From: Paraescarpia echinospica | Taxonomy: Eukaryota; Annelida; Polychaeta; Sabellida; Siboglinidae | Length of the DNA: 64,000 bases | Direction of reading: 5' to 3' | Assembly (NCBI GenBank): GCA_020002185.1 | Contig: CM034544.1 | Location: 34,450,369 to 34,514,368 of the forward strand | Shown here: piece by piece, positions 12,683 through 25,102 of the stretch | How positions within the stretch are numbered: the stretch's first letter is position 1 | How the letters are laid out: the number at the start of each line of letters is the position of its first letter | Made by a program: the position numbers and the translations under genes | The notes under the pieces: model-generated | The model's database searches: none | What the model was told of the DNA's origin: nothing | The model's input: only the letters and a program-made list of their open reading frames with translations

Positions 12683-12725
12683 CTCTCCCTCCCCCTCTCT
12701 CTCTATGTGTCTCTCTCGCTCTTTA
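12555..12725. repeat. (CT)n/(CCTCT)n low-complexity tract
   Basis: Pyrimidine-rich tract with ctctct and ccctct blocks. The Ser/Leu open frames are artefacts. Confidence 0.95.
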
Positions 12726-13983
12726 TCATTGTTGTCAGTGGGAACGCCAATAACGGCCTGTCGCCTAATTACGATTTCCATCGTGGTATGTGCTAAACTT
12801 CCACGCAGTTAGTCACACAATAATCGTATACTCATCCTACCTTCTACTGATTAATGTTCCTGGCTGAAACATGTTTTAGCAAAACTTTCTATAGAATATA
12901 CACAATATATGTCATAGAATACATTCTACAGGATTTTTGCGGAAAACAAATTATATCGAAAATATTTCGCTAGATGGTTTTATATAATTTTGGTACAATT
13001 ATATATGAACATGCATATTTCAATCATATCTAGAAATTACATTAAATTTTATGGAGATTGACGTGGCTACTTAAATCATGTAGAAATTATTATGTAGAAT
13101 GCGGCACTAGTCTAGTATCCGGGCCCACCTGGATTTCGCCGTTATAACCATAGTTTTGCCTACATTTGATACAACAGTGCATTAGTTCCATCATTCGGCA
13201 TCATCCCAGGCATACTTACATTATAGCTTTCCGTATATTTTTGTATAAACTGATAAGACATTCTATATAGTTGTTTTCTAAGGGGCTTTACACTCTACTG
13301 ACTGATACTCCTGGGTGTCACATTATTCCGTTCTGTCATAAAGGTGACGATGTCGCTGAAGAAGGTGGTGTGTATGAGGCCTGTCCGACGGACAACACGT
13401 CATATCCGTCCAGTCTGTATCTGTTGACTGTCTTATGCTACTGGAATTGCGCCACGGGTGAGCTTTACTCGAACGCTCCACTTCAAACGTAATGTGTTTT
13501 AATCTCTGTGTTAATAAAAACCCTTTCATATTTAATTAGCATGTTTGTCAACACGATAATGTACTTTTTGCAGAAACGTCTATAACACAAAACCTTCAAC
13601 GTATGTATTATGTAACTGCGTCCAATATAATCGTATAAATTATGATACTATGGTTCGTATCTAACTGTATACATTTTGTACGGTAGTTTCTACTTAAACA
13701 CTACTATAAATCACAAAGCCGCACGTAACAATTCGTGGTTCGTTGAGGAGGCTGGTTGTAGATACTACAATCGTGCTTCGAAACAGGTCACAGTCCGGGT
13801 TACAGTAGATACGCCCACAAACGGTTATGTAACTATTCTGTGGCACGAGACCAGGTCTTCTCACTCGGCAATCGTATGCGCACACTAGCACCAGTATTCA
13901 GACCTGCTAACAGCGCATGACTATCATTCATAATGGGATGACGTGTTATAGCACAGGAGCAGCCATGGAAAGCAACATCTTGA
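12726..13983. other. Intergenic, no gene recognised
   Basis: About 1.25 kb with only short open frames of unfamiliar sequence (13,271-13,492 and 13,676-13,888 on +). 'gggcccacctggatttcgcc' at 13,120-13,140 resembles the right end of the MITE at 20.5 kb and may be a truncated relic. A 25-codon cationic open frame sits at 13,350-13,427 without supporting signals. Confidence 0.5.
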
Positions 13984-14515
13984 ACTTATTGCGGTGAAGA
14001 TGTCACATGTTGGAAGGACCACTTCTTTGCAAAGCTAGCAAATTCGGCGGACGCGAACTGTGACCCATTATCCGATACTAGTACGTCTGGTATCCCGTGT
14101 CTGGCGAATAGGGTTGACAACACACGTATCACGCTCCGAGATGTCACAGATGTGAGACTCTCCACTTCCATGTAGTTGCTAAAGTAGTCAGCAACCACCA
14201 GCAACGTGCTCCCATGCAAGGCACTCAGGTCTACGGCAAGCTTGGCCCATTGACGCATGATTACTTCATGCTGCGTAAGTGGCTCGTAAGTGACTCTTTC
14301 TGCTGAGAGACTTGGTGTGCTAGACAGACGTCACACGTCGATAAGTACTTCGTCATGTCCTGAGACATGTGCAGCCAACAGAGTGCCTCCCTAGCTCGGC
14401 GGAGACATCCCTCTGTACCCACATGGCTTGCGTGTGTAACTGCCATCAGTTCAGTTCTCATACACGCAGCAATCACAAGCCTAGCTGTGTGCAGACATCG
14501 GCAATTTATCACGAG
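13984..14515 (-). pseudogene. Ty3/gypsy integrase fragment
   Basis: Two minus-strand frames together give an integrase N-terminus with the HHCC zinc-binding pattern (HASHVGTEG to CDVCLAHQ, about 14,440-14,330). The core follows with VVADYFSNYMEV and the catalytic-type VSDNGSQF (about 14,070). A frameshift near 14,260 separates them, and the fragment is cut off after SSPQ at 13,986. It belongs to a different gypsy lineage from the element at 22-26 kb. Its upper edge abuts sequence homologous to intron 1 of the BRICHOS genes. Confidence 0.88.
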
Positions 14516-14772
14516 TGATTTTACTCACTATGCTGATAACAGTTATAACATATACCAGTGAACTGCAATGCAAACATTACAAATAATACGATGCAATCAT
14601 TGCTGATTGTATCGTGTAAGAGAATAAGAAAATATTATTATGAAATACAAATTACTAACACGAACCAATGTAATCAACTTAAGATATAAACATGATGTTT
14701 ATCAACAATGTGCACTGTTACTATTGCCTCGTGTCATCCGTTCGTACACAAGTGCTTAACATTCCATGCTAA
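14516..14772 (-). pseudogene. BRICHOS gene copy C remnant: part of intron 1
   Basis: About 250 bases match intron 1 of BRICHOS copy A at 36,190-36,470. Shared stretches are 'ctgataacagt', 'gtgaactgcaatgcaaac', 'aagaaaatattattat' and 'cctcgtgtcatccgttcgta'. This is the exon-2-proximal part of the intron, cut by the gypsy fragment on one side and by foreign DNA from 14,773 on the other. No exons 2-6 of this copy are found, so it cannot be functional. It pairs with the exon-1 remnant at 18,869-19,254. Confidence 0.8.
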
Positions 14773-15750
14773 AACATAACTTGTAGGGGATCCAGGGATG
14801 GTTGTCACACATTTTTTTCTTATTTGTTACAAACAGATCCCTAAGTTTTATTGTTTCTAAGACTAACTTTAATATATAATGTATGCAAGTCTAATTTATA
14901 ATTTATATAATTTTATTTATTTATAGTCTTTAATTCATAGTTTTAATATAACTAACTTGATTTTTTTCTATATTTTATCTGAAGTTTCGTTTTTTTGCAG
15001 TTTTTATTAGTATACATTGAATCGCTTAATTGAATTTTATTGTACAGCGCTGTGTGTATATTATGGATATTTCCCTCTATGAATATTAAATATTATTATT
15101 AAATATGAAATATTAATAATGTCGACGTATCCTTATTAGAAATATGGTATTTGGGTCATTTTAAAAAGGGTCTGTCTTGTGACAAGCTGCCCCATGCCCG
15201 GGTTGGTGTCACACGATGTGGGGTTGGTTGTCACAAAATGTTGGGACTACGTTTATGGAAAATAAAGTAATGTGTTCACGAAAATAATTACTCAATGAAA
15301 GACGCATTTTCAAAAATGCCTTGATGCGTATTGGTGAATTTGTAACAACATTATAAGTGGCTAAACCTATGATATGAAAAGTTTCACGATGAGAATTATT
15401 ATGATTATTATTACTAGCATTTCTACAGCGCCATATCTCCTGGACCAGCCCGTTCATAGGCGCGTACATACATTATAAAACGTACATGGGAACAAATGTA
15501 AAAATATATATGTATAAAGATGCCGGTAAATATAATAATTATTAAGATTTACAAGATGGTATATATATAATGTGACTAAAATACATGACATGATATATTT
15601 GCACAAATATTAAGATAATTAAGTAAAAGAATATATATTATGATATATAAAATTGCATTAAAAGATAACTAATAATAACTTCATTAAAATACATTAATTG
15701 ATTAAATACATGTTCATAAAAAAGTGTCCTACAGCACAGTTTCTCAGTCG
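14773..15750. other. AT-rich DNA inserted into copy C, no gene
   Basis: About 1 kb of very AT-rich sequence. It contains 'ggatggttgtcacacat' at 14,793 and 'ggggttggttgtcacaaaa' at 15,221. The related reverse form 'cacaaccaaccccaact' is at 18,771. These could be ends of a non-autonomous transposon around the L2-like LINE; I cannot define its borders. Confidence 0.5.
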
Positions 15751-18420
15751 ATCTACGCCTGCTTAAATAGATACGTTTTAAGGCAAGTTTTGAATTTATT
15801 CAAAGTCTCTATTTGACGAACGTTTATTGGCAGTGCGTTCCAGAGTGTATGTCCAGACACGGAGAAAGCTCGTCTGCCGTAGCCCTCTAAGTTGTAGCGC
15901 GGGACTACAAGCAGATGTAGATCAGCAGATCGGAGGTTGCGGGTGGGCGTATACGGTATTATAAGATCTTGGATATACGCTGGAGCAAGACCTTGTAAAG
16001 CCGTGAAAACAAGGACCAGCAGTTTGCACTGGATACGCCAGCGAATTGGAAACCAATGCAGTTCGACCAGCACAGGTGTTATGTACTGGTGCTTTCGGTG
16101 TCTTGAAATAAGTCTTGCCGCCGAGTTCTATACCATCTGCAATTTGTTCATAAATGCCTCGGTGATGCCGTACAGGACCGCGTTACTGTAGTCCAGCCGC
16201 GATGCCACCAGGGCGTGGACTAGTGTCTTACATGCATCAGTAGTAAGACAATGTCTTATATTTGAAATTGCTTAGAGGTGGTAGTACGCTGAATTGCATA
16301 TCCGTGACACGTGTGACGACATTGTTAGTCCAGAGTCGATTGTAATCCCGATGTTGCGGATGGTCGGTGACGGAACAATGTTACATCCGCATACACTAAC
16401 ACACGAAACGTCATGCAGGTGTTTACGATTTGGTGCCGAGATGATATTAGCCTCGGTCTTGTTTTCGTTCAGTAGTAGATTGTGATCTGGCATCCACTGT
16501 TTCGCATCTTCGATACATTGCTCGATGCGGTCAACTGCATCAGCGGCTTCTCCATCCCACGTTCCACTCAGGTCAAAATATAGTTGGGCGTCATCTGCAT
16601 AAAGATGGTATTGCAGCTTGTGCCTTCAGAAGATAGCAATGGCAGAGTGTAGATGGAGAAGAGGATTGGGCCCAGCACAGATCCTTGTGGGATTAACATC
16701 GAGTGATCAACAATATCAAACGCCGCACTCATATCGAGCAGCACTGCCAGCACACCTTTCCTTTTGTCAAGGGAATGGAGATGGTCATTCTGAATGCGAA
16801 CCAATGCTGTCTCAGTGATGTGATGTTGTCTGTACGCACTTTGGAAAATGTCCACCTGATTGTTGTCGTCTAGATGCTGGCGAAGTTGATGATTGTAGCT
16901 AATGTCGGCGCAAGAATGTCAATGTTGGTTTTCACGAGTGAGGTAGGAAGTGGATCGAGCGCGCTTGGTTTTGTTGGACACGTCCTTACCAAAGAGAGAA
17001 CGCCGTCTGTGGTGATGCCGTAAAACGCATTGACTGTGCAAGACTGTTCACAATGCACGCACTCAGCGTAGAGATCCTGAACAGTGCTTTGTTGTTACGT
17101 GCACATTCATCAGTTTTTTGTGTGTAGAATTTGGCTTTCACAGACTGTACTTGCTGTTTGTAAGTTTCATGCTGTACAGTGTAGATGTCTCGATGAATCT
17201 GCAACTTTGGCATTTCTGCTCTGCTTGTCGGAGCTTTCTCTTAGCAAGCGGTAATTCCTTTGTGTGCAGTAATTGACCGTGTGATCCACGGAGCGTGGCT
17301 GTCTAACAGTTCTTGCAAGGCAGTTTCATACTGTTGCGACAGGTCTGCAATGTTGTTACACGGGTGTGAAAGTTCGAAATCTGATCTGAAATTCGTGGGA
17401 TTAATTGCAGCATATTTTCGATAAGAAACCCGCTTCTTTGTTCGGTTCGGCTTTGGGGCTTGGAGCAGGCAGTGTACAGCGTGGTGATCGGTGAGCAAGG
17501 ATCCCATCGTCACTGATGTCAGAACGCTTTCTGACGATGATGAAATTACGAGGTCCAAAATATTGCCGATGGTGTATGTCGGATCACGAACATGTTGCTG
17601 CAAGTTGATGACGTGCAGGAGATCAGAGAAGTCGTTTGAATCTTTATTTCTGGCCTTTTCATAGTGGATGTTAAAATCGCCCACGATAATTAGTCCAGTC
17701 AACTGTGCTGTGAAAAGTTCTAGGAGATTGGTGACCTCTGCCATAACAGTTTTGAAAGAAACACCGCCTCGGCGTGTGGATGGAGGTCTGTAAACGAGTA
17801 ATAACCTGATAACACTTGATGGTGTAGCAAACACCACATCGAGGCACTGGAAGGACAATGCTGGCCAGTGTCGCGATAAGATCATGTTGATACACGACTT
17901 GTATCAAACACCGATTCCTCCACCCCGTCGGTCGGGCCGAGGTTGGTGGACGAAGTTCTATCCATCCGGGGTCAACTTGGTGGTGTTTGGGATGTCCTTG
18001 GGGTCATCTGTCAGCCACGTCTCTGTAAGCGCGATGATGTCAAGATCATGTTCGTGGATATAATCGGTAATGAAATCAATTTTGTTCCTGATGGATCTTG
18101 CATTTAGCAGAGCAAGGTTTGTGCAGTTGCAAGCATTGTATGGTAATGTCAGAGTAATCGTGTTGTCACGTCGAGGGACAGGCTTAATGGGAATTGTTGG
18201 TCGCGCTGACACAAGTACACGTATCGGTCGTTGTTTGCGTGCACCCCCACAACCTCGATGGGTGGGCCGATGGAGTGCCACCCCCGCTTCACAAGCAGCT
18301 CTCCAGGCAGCACTGTTGAGCCAAATGTGACTGTGACCGCTGTGCCGTAACCGATACAGGCAGTCTTGGGTCATGCTGGGCGTGTAAACAATGTTCTCTT
18401 TGACCGGGTTACACATGACC
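15751..18420 (-). mobile_element. Decayed L2/CR1-type LINE, minus strand
   Basis: Reading down from 18,420: endonuclease start with LLNARSIRNKIDFI and DLDIIALTETWL (about 18,120-18,020), endonuclease end with LLVYRPPS and GLIIVGDFNIHY (about 17,800-17,660), then DHHAVHC. The RT start is near 16,960 and FQSAYRQHHITETA is near 16,840. DMSAAFDIVDHSML (about 16,700-16,740) is followed at once by PQGSVLGP, so about 70 residues between them are deleted. The typical C-terminus (LHWFPIRWRI to LWNALPINVRQ) is at 16,073-15,753. Multiple frameshifts make it inactive. Confidence 0.9.
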
Positions 18421-18868
18421 GATCACCAGCTTGTCAATGTCACACAGGTGCAATCGCAAATGTAAAATGTAAGTCGGTTAAAACAGTAAAAAGTCATAAA
18501 ACACTTGATAGAACTGATAAAATCCTCAATATATCCAGATAGCATCAATAGGTGCAGCCATATAGGCGCAGACCAATCACTAATCGTACATGTTATGTTT
18601 TCGCATAACATGAATATTTAATCTTTTTTAATCACATGCTACATGAAAATGTTTGTTTAAATCACGGCCCATTGATGTGTATATGATAGATACACAAAGT
18701 ACGAAATTGATCGAAAGGATTGTCCAAATTTCGAAAGTTTACAACAAATTCTCATATGTGAGCGATATCACAACCAACCCCAACTGTTTTATGACAACCC
18801 GCCCCATCACCAAGATTTGGCATAAAATGTAATTCTTGATATGGCACTTGAATTTCTACACACCATAT
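18421..18868. other. LINE 5' flank and unassigned DNA
   Basis: No coding signal. It contains 'cacaaccaaccccaactg' and 'tgacaacccgccccatcacc' at 18,771-18,806, echoing in reverse orientation the motifs at 14.8 and 15.2 kb. Confidence 0.5.
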
Positions 18869-19254
18869 ATGCATATAGAAATACTACAAGCTACTTTCAC
18901 TGCATTTTTAGATCGTTTTAATAAAATCATATTTTAGAGAAAAAAACATGATGTTATAACAATAATGTGCACTGTTACAAATCACATCTGATTGCCTCGT
19001 GTCACCCGTTCGTACACAAGAATTTAACATTCCATGCGAAAACATAACATTTACGTTAAATTGTACTTGATTAAAGCAGAGCAACTTGAAAACCATTATT
19101 TGGTGGATGAATTTCAAAACATCATGCGTACAGATAGAAATACTACAAGCTACATTCAATGCATTTTATATCGTCTTAATAAAAATCATTATTTTAGAGA
19201 AAAACGTCAAACCTGAAAGTATGCGTCACCGATTTTCCCTTTTTCTTCTGCCAT
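18869..19254 (-). pseudogene. BRICHOS gene copy C remnant: exon 1 and 5' end of intron 1
   Basis: Positions 19,213-19,254 read on the minus strand as [14 protein letters not shown] followed by a GT donor. That matches exon 1 of copies A and B from their second Met onwards. Downstream sequence (19,212 down to about 18,945) matches intron 1 of copy A, and 18,869-18,945 repeats the exon-proximal part of that intron. Homology stops exactly at the Met codon, where a LINE 3' end on the other strand begins, so the promoter, 5' UTR and first eight codons are gone. With the piece at 14,516-14,772 it is the shell of a third gene broken by insertions. Confidence 0.82.
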
Positions 19255-19255
19255 T

Positions 19256-19490
19256 GCAACGATATTGTTGCATTTCGTCGTCACCTCAAAACCTATCTTT
19301 TCAATATCGCCTATCCTCCATAGCTTCACATCCATTTGTTGACGACTTTCGCCTAGCACACGAGTACGAGAATGCTTAATCCTTTGGTTTTGGTGCGCCA
19401 CCGAGCTCGGACTGTCAGAGGATATTGGCCCGTTAGAAGTGACTTATTATTATTACTTTTCATGCCACGTTGAATTTGTCTAAATTATTC
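19256..19490 (+). mobile_element. 5'-truncated LINE 3' end
   Basis: The + frame reads IVAFRRHLKTYLFNIAYPP then stop. This is the usual last segment of an L2/CR1-type LINE ORF2, followed by a 3' UTR-like stretch. It abuts the start codon of the copy C exon 1. Confidence 0.7.
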
Positions 19491-19621
19491 CTTTTTATCA
19501 CTGGTTTATATTTATTTTTACAAATAATTGACATTACATTTTGACTTCGCATGATGATTATACACCTGTGCACATTGTACTAATTATGTTATAAATAACA
19601 CTTGAGCAAAGTTAGTTCTGA

Positions 19622-19830
19622 TATGGCGTAGTATCCAGTCCTCAGGATTGCTCAAAGTGCTTTACACTTTACTCCCTGGCAGACCTGTTAAATCGAACAC
19701 CATATCGACTTGTGTGGGAAGCATTCAGCCACACTGACATTAATACGTGAAGACTATTCATACAAAACTATCCACAACTGTCTGTAGCCGGTACACTTCA
19801 TACAGCTGAGTAAACCTGGGCAACGTAGCA
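19622..19830 (-). mobile_element. SINE fragment, minus orientation
   Basis: It shares the body of the 10.1-kb SINE ('tagtatccagtcctcagga', 'gctttacactttactccctgg', 'cagctgagtaaacctgggc') but lacks a recognisable tRNA-like head. Confidence 0.75.
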
Positions 19831-19889
19831 GGCAGCCTGGTAGTGACTGTACATGTCATTCTCAGTCACATGGCGATGACCCTGACTAA

Positions 19890-20235
19890 TCTAGTCACTA
19901 TTATTTGCGAGTTGTAAACATACATACCAAGCATTGCATAAACTACAACATTTTCGAATTTTTTGTTTTTTTAACAAAGAATCATAAATTATGATCCTTT
20001 GTTAAAAACAGTTATGATTCATAATATAGTTATTTTTATTTGATATGTACATATTACATTTGTTCAACCAAACATCCATAATTGTTTAGTCACTAATTGT
20101 GTGAGTTGTAAACATACAAGGCATGTATAAGCTACAACTAGTATTTGACATCACGTGTATTAGTGTTGTTTTTTGTAACAAAGAATAAAAGTAACTGTTT
20201 GTTTTTTATATGTACCTGACATTTGTTCAACCTCT
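19890..20235. repeat. Two-unit direct repeat with an internal hairpin
   Basis: 'tagtcactattatttgcgag' to 'ataaactacaaca' recurs about 190 bases later as 'tagtcactaattgtgtgag' to 'ataagctacaacta'. The first unit holds a near-perfect inverted repeat (aacaaagaatcata / tatgatcctttgtt) at 19,973-20,006. Confidence 0.7.
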
Positions 20236-20519
20236 TCCAAATTTCTGTTTCTATTGGTGCTTTGCATTTAATGTGCATGTAATGTGTATGTGATATTAAA
20301 AATTATTACATTATACATATCAAGTGCAGTGATTGTACCTGTAGTTGTATTGTGCTTTTAATTATTTTGTAGCCAATCTCATCAAATAGTTTCAATAAAA
20401 TGTGTTTACTTTACATTGTCTTTACTTTAATTCACATGCATTTCTAACAACAATATGCGATTTAACAAAGACACCCATTACTGCAAAATCTTCATGTACA
20501 CAAACAAAACTATCACATA

Positions 20520-20818
20520 CAGGGTCGGATCCAGAAATCGAGCCTGGGGGGACACAAAAACTTCTACTGGCGGCCGAACCAAATGGTGTAGTCTAAATTG
20601 TGTCGCTATCGCGCTGCCATAACTTCAGCCGCTCGGCTGCAGTGGTGACATCGGAAGACACCATAACTTCAGCTTATTATTATTACCTAACCTGGAGCAC
20701 ATTTCAAACGGTCTGGGGGACACAGTCGCGTGCGCCCATTATAAAAGGTCTTCAGATATGCCAAATTCCTAAAGTCTAGGGGGGCACGTGCCCCCAGGCC
20801 CACCTGGATCCGCCTATG
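20520..20818. mobile_element. MITE with hAT-like ends
   Basis: A 299-base segment has roughly complementary ends, 'cagggtcggatccag' and 'cctggatccgcctatg', with internal G/C runs near the borders (gggggacac ... ggggggcacgtgccccc). No open frame. An 8-bp target duplication is not clear. hAT affiliation is inferred from the cagggNcggatcc terminus only. Confidence 0.6.
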
Positions 20819-21250
20819 ACATATTTGTTTATTACTTGTATTTATAATTTTGATAAAAGGTTTGGTGACAGAGTAAAGTGTACCACATTTGACAACACTC
20901 GTTTACCTGAAGGTGAATAGCTTTGTCGCATACATCTGCATGTAGTAATGACACACCTCGAGTTCTGAAAATATGGTACATGTATTAATAGTCAGCACTG
21001 ATTGTTTCTAACAATAATAATTTTAATGTACTTGCAAAAGTTGTATTTTTAACTCAACGTTATAAAAATCCAAGTTTTTACACCGTGTCTTGTTTTATTT
21101 AGTCCAGTCACGACAAGTCGGTTGGTTTTGCGCTATCAGTCAGAAATGGAATTCACCTATTTCTATGTTAGTTTGATGACAACCGGAAACTACGAGACGT
21201 TTGTTGCATATCGAAAAACTACCACCATCGATCATGGATAACGGCAGCTC
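20819..21250. other. Intergenic, no gene seen
   Basis: No repeat family or gene recognised. Confidence 0.5.
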
Positions 21251-21251
21251 G

Positions 21252-21257
21252 CACACA

Positions 21258-21308
<51 letters not shown>

Positions 21309-21345
21309 TCTCACGATCGCACGCACGCGCATAGACACACACACA
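21252..21345. repeat. (ACGC)n microsatellite
   Basis: About 14 acgc units followed by a degenerate (CA)n run. Confidence 0.95.
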
Positions 21346-21597
21346 CACTCACAGTAACACAAACGTGTGAGTACGTGTACATTGCCTTCCTATGAACACG
21401 CATGCGTGCATGTGCATGCGCGTCTGTAGGTGGGTTTTAAAGCGAATATGTAGACATACAAGAATTGTATAAGGTATGTTGGTTGACTGATATTATTTTT
21501 ATTTAGTAATGCCCACAGCGGAGTTCAGTTGCACTACTCCTTTTAGCATAACGTATCGTTGGGTGGGTCACCAGGTGCCAGCACAAGTCAAAACAGA

Positions 21598-21930
<333 letters not shown>

Positions 21931-21934
21931 CGCC

Positions 21935-24900
21935 GTGCGTGCTGTGCAGGGTCTTTCATAATGCCCCTAGGTCGATACGTGGCATGTAGCTCCTTTAGGT
22001 GCGCCCTCGTTATGCGCAGCCTCGTGCCGTTCTGCGTCTGCACAACGTATGACCGTGGCTCTGCGCACTGCGTCACTGGTGAGTCTCTTTGTTGAGGATC
22101 CTCACGCGCTGTCCGGCATGCAACGGAGCGAGCTCTGGACCCGCGTGTCGGTCGTGGTCGGTTATCATGCGCTCTCTGCGCTGCTGTAGCTGCTCGTTGT
22201 TCAGTTGCTGGTTCTGCTGCATCAGCACCGGATGGTGACTAGGTAGTGCCGTGCGGACAGGTCGGTTGAAGAGGATTTCGGCGTGCTGTCTATCGGCGTG
22301 CATCGATGTTGTTGTAGCGCGATCAACACGTCATTGCCGGTCTTGGCGCATTTCTGGATGATCCCCTTGGCCGTCCTGACCTGTCTCTCAACCAATCCGT
22401 TCGATTGAGGATATCTGGGTGATGTTGTGGTGTGCTTGATGTTCCATATCCTGCACAGGTCGTCGTATGGCTTCCCTACGTACTGTGGGCCATTGTCGGT
22501 GATTATCTCCAGTGGTGGTCCAAACATGCTAAACCACTCTGCTGACATGTTGGCGATGGCAGTGCTGGTTGTCGTGTGCATCTTCTGGACGACGTAGAAC
22601 TTGGAGTTATAGTCAGTGATGAGCAGGTAGTTGTCTCCTTTGATTTGGAACATGTCACTGGCCACCTTGGTCCACGGTGTGGATGGCACATCATGAGCGA
22701 TGAGAGGTTGCTGTCGATGTTCTGGCTGGTTCTCTTGACATGCTACACATGCTTTGATCATTGTCTCTATGTCTTTATGGATGTTCGGTCAATATACCGA
22801 CTCTCTCATGAGTCGACGTGTCTTCTCGATACCGAGGTATGACTCGTGAAGTTGCTGCAGGATGTCTGACCTCAACGCCTCTAGTATGATCACCTGTCTT
22901 CCTTTGAAGATGATTCCATCTGAAATTCCGATTTCGTCGCGGTAGAACCAGTACGGGCGAAGGTCGTGTGTCAGCTCTCTGATCGTGTCAGGCCACCCAC
23001 TGTATATCACTTGCTGGAGAGCTCGCAGTGTGTGGTCTGAGGTCGACAGCTGTCGAAGCTGGACTCGTTTGTCGGTGCTGAAGTTGATTAGATCGATGTT
23101 GTGGGCGTTTTCATCGTCGTCGTCTAGCGAGATGTCATACACTGTCACGTCTAGTGGGATCTCGGCATTCTTCTCCGGGTTGGGAAGTCTCGAGAGGACA
23201 TCTGCGATGACCATCTGGCTGCCAGGTCGGTACACAAGCTGGAAGTCGTATCCCTGTATCTTGATCAGGAGTCGCTGTAGACGTGGAGGTGCACTCTTTA
23301 GCGGCTTCTTGTGTATCATCAGCAGAGGTTTGTGATCTGTTATGACGACGAACGGCTTTCCGAAGAGGTACGTGTGGAACTTTAGGATTCCATTGACGAT
23401 CGCCAGTGTCTCACGTTCGATGTTGGAATACGCCGACTGTGTCGGTGTGAGCGTCTTGGATGCGAACGCTACAGGTCTGTTGTACTGTAGAAGGCAGGCA
23501 CCCAACCCTTTCTGAGACGCATCGACTTCTAGGACTGTGGACCTTCTGTGGATGGTAGTAGGACAGGCACGATTCGCTGCCGATACAGCTCTTCAGGTCG
23601 TCGTAAGTATGCTGATGGTCCTCTTGCCACACGAATGGGACGTCCTTCTCGAGGAGTGCCCTCGGGGGCGATACTTTGTCAACGAAGTGAGGGATGTACG
23701 CCGCAAGATAATTCATCAGACCGATGAACCGCTGAAGATCCTCCTTATCCTGTGGGGTAGGCATCTTGCGTAGGTCCTCGATCTTACTCGGATCAGGTTT
23801 GATACCATCTTGCCCGTACACCGACCCGAAGAAGACGATCTCGTTCGTCTTGATGATGCACTTTGTGGAGTTGAAGACAAGACCTTCCTCTCTGGCAATG
23901 TGCATCAGCCGGAAGAGGTTCCTGTCGTGCTCGGCGCTGTCTCGTCCGTAGAATACCACATCGTCTGCGATGCCAACACATCCCGGTGTCCTGGCTAAGA
24001 TGCGGTCCATCGCCTGCTGGAAGAGGTCTTGGGATACGCACAGGCCAAACGGGAGCCTCTTGTAGCAGTACCTCCCGAACGGTGTTCGGAAGGTAGTCAA
24101 CTCCTGACTGGTTTCGTCGAGGTGGATAGACCAGTAGCCAGCCTTGGCATCCATCTTCGAAAATACCCGTGCCTCTGCGAACTCGGGGTTGAGCTCCTCT
24201 GGAGTTGGTATTTTATGTGGACATCGCTTGAGACTGTCGTTGAGACGCTTGGGGTCGAGGCAGACTCTCAGTGAACCATTTCTCTTCACGCTCGTTGTGA
24301 TTGATGAACACTGGTCTGTGTGATGCTCGATCTTCCGTATTATCCCGTCTTTCTTCGTTGTGTCGAGTTCGTGTTGCTGTTTTGCCTTCAGATGGATGCT
24401 GCACTTGCGTGGTGCGTAAATCGATGGTTCCGCATCTTGTTTCAGGGTTAGATTGGCTTTGCCTTCGAAGCTGCCAATGCGGTCGAACTGCTCATGAAAC
24501 TGCTTCTTGAGGTCCTCGATGGAGTTCACGGTCGCCCTCTGTGCGTCGCTCTCTGGAATCGATCGGTTGATGCCTGATTTGATGGAGTTGATTGTCACTA
24601 TCCGCATCTGCTCGCATGCCCGCAGGCCTAGGATGGCTGGTCCCTCGACGTCAACGACGTAAAACTTGTACTTCCGCCACTGGCAGTCCTTGTATTGACA
24701 TAGTATCTTCAGTGCGCCGCAGCATTCTATCTCGTCGCCGTTATATGCAGTCAGCTTTGTGTTGTGTACAGGTTCTACTTTCGATCGCCACAGGTCTCCA
24801 TACATCTGCTTGGCGACACGTACTGACAGAGTGTTGCCTGACGCGCCTGTGTCGACCTTCAGCTTCAGATCGTGCACGCCCTGTATATCAGCGCAGACAA

Positions 24901-25102
24901 TGTTCAGGTTGACATACACCTCATCACGTGTGGTGTCTGTGTGGCTTTCTGACGCTATGATGACGTAAAACGACTTCGTGTAAGTCTCGCCGTCAGTGTC
25001 GTAGTCGTCTCGATCGTGTTCTGTGTTGTACCCAGAGAGTTCGTGAATTGGCTTCGTTGGTTGTCTACTGTCACGTCGGCTTCGGCTCTTTAGTCTAGCT
25101 GG
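21935..25102 (-). pseudogene. pol: Ty3/gypsy pol (protease, RT, RNase H, integrase), broken
   Basis: Read down from 25,102 in the same frame as gag. The protease DTGASG is at about 24,853. The RT has FSKMDAKAGYWSI near 24,155 and the catalytic GIADD at 23,960-23,974. Frame breaks near 23,545, where the RNase H start slips. RNase H has TLAIVNG and VITDHKPLL (about 23,340). A codon where Trp is usual is TGA at 22,789-22,791. The integrase has CVACQ (22,745), ASDMF (about 22,650) and IITDNGPQY (about 22,495), with a further frameshift near 22,290. The integrase tail (YVVQTQNGTRLR) ends at the (AC)n tract near 21,935. No 3' LTR is seen. Confidence 0.93.

Noticed and set aside
13350..13427. 25-codon cationic open frame with three Cys (MSLKKVVCMRPVRR start) as a small peptide gene
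   Set aside because: No signal peptide, promoter, splice context or second copy; this length occurs by chance.
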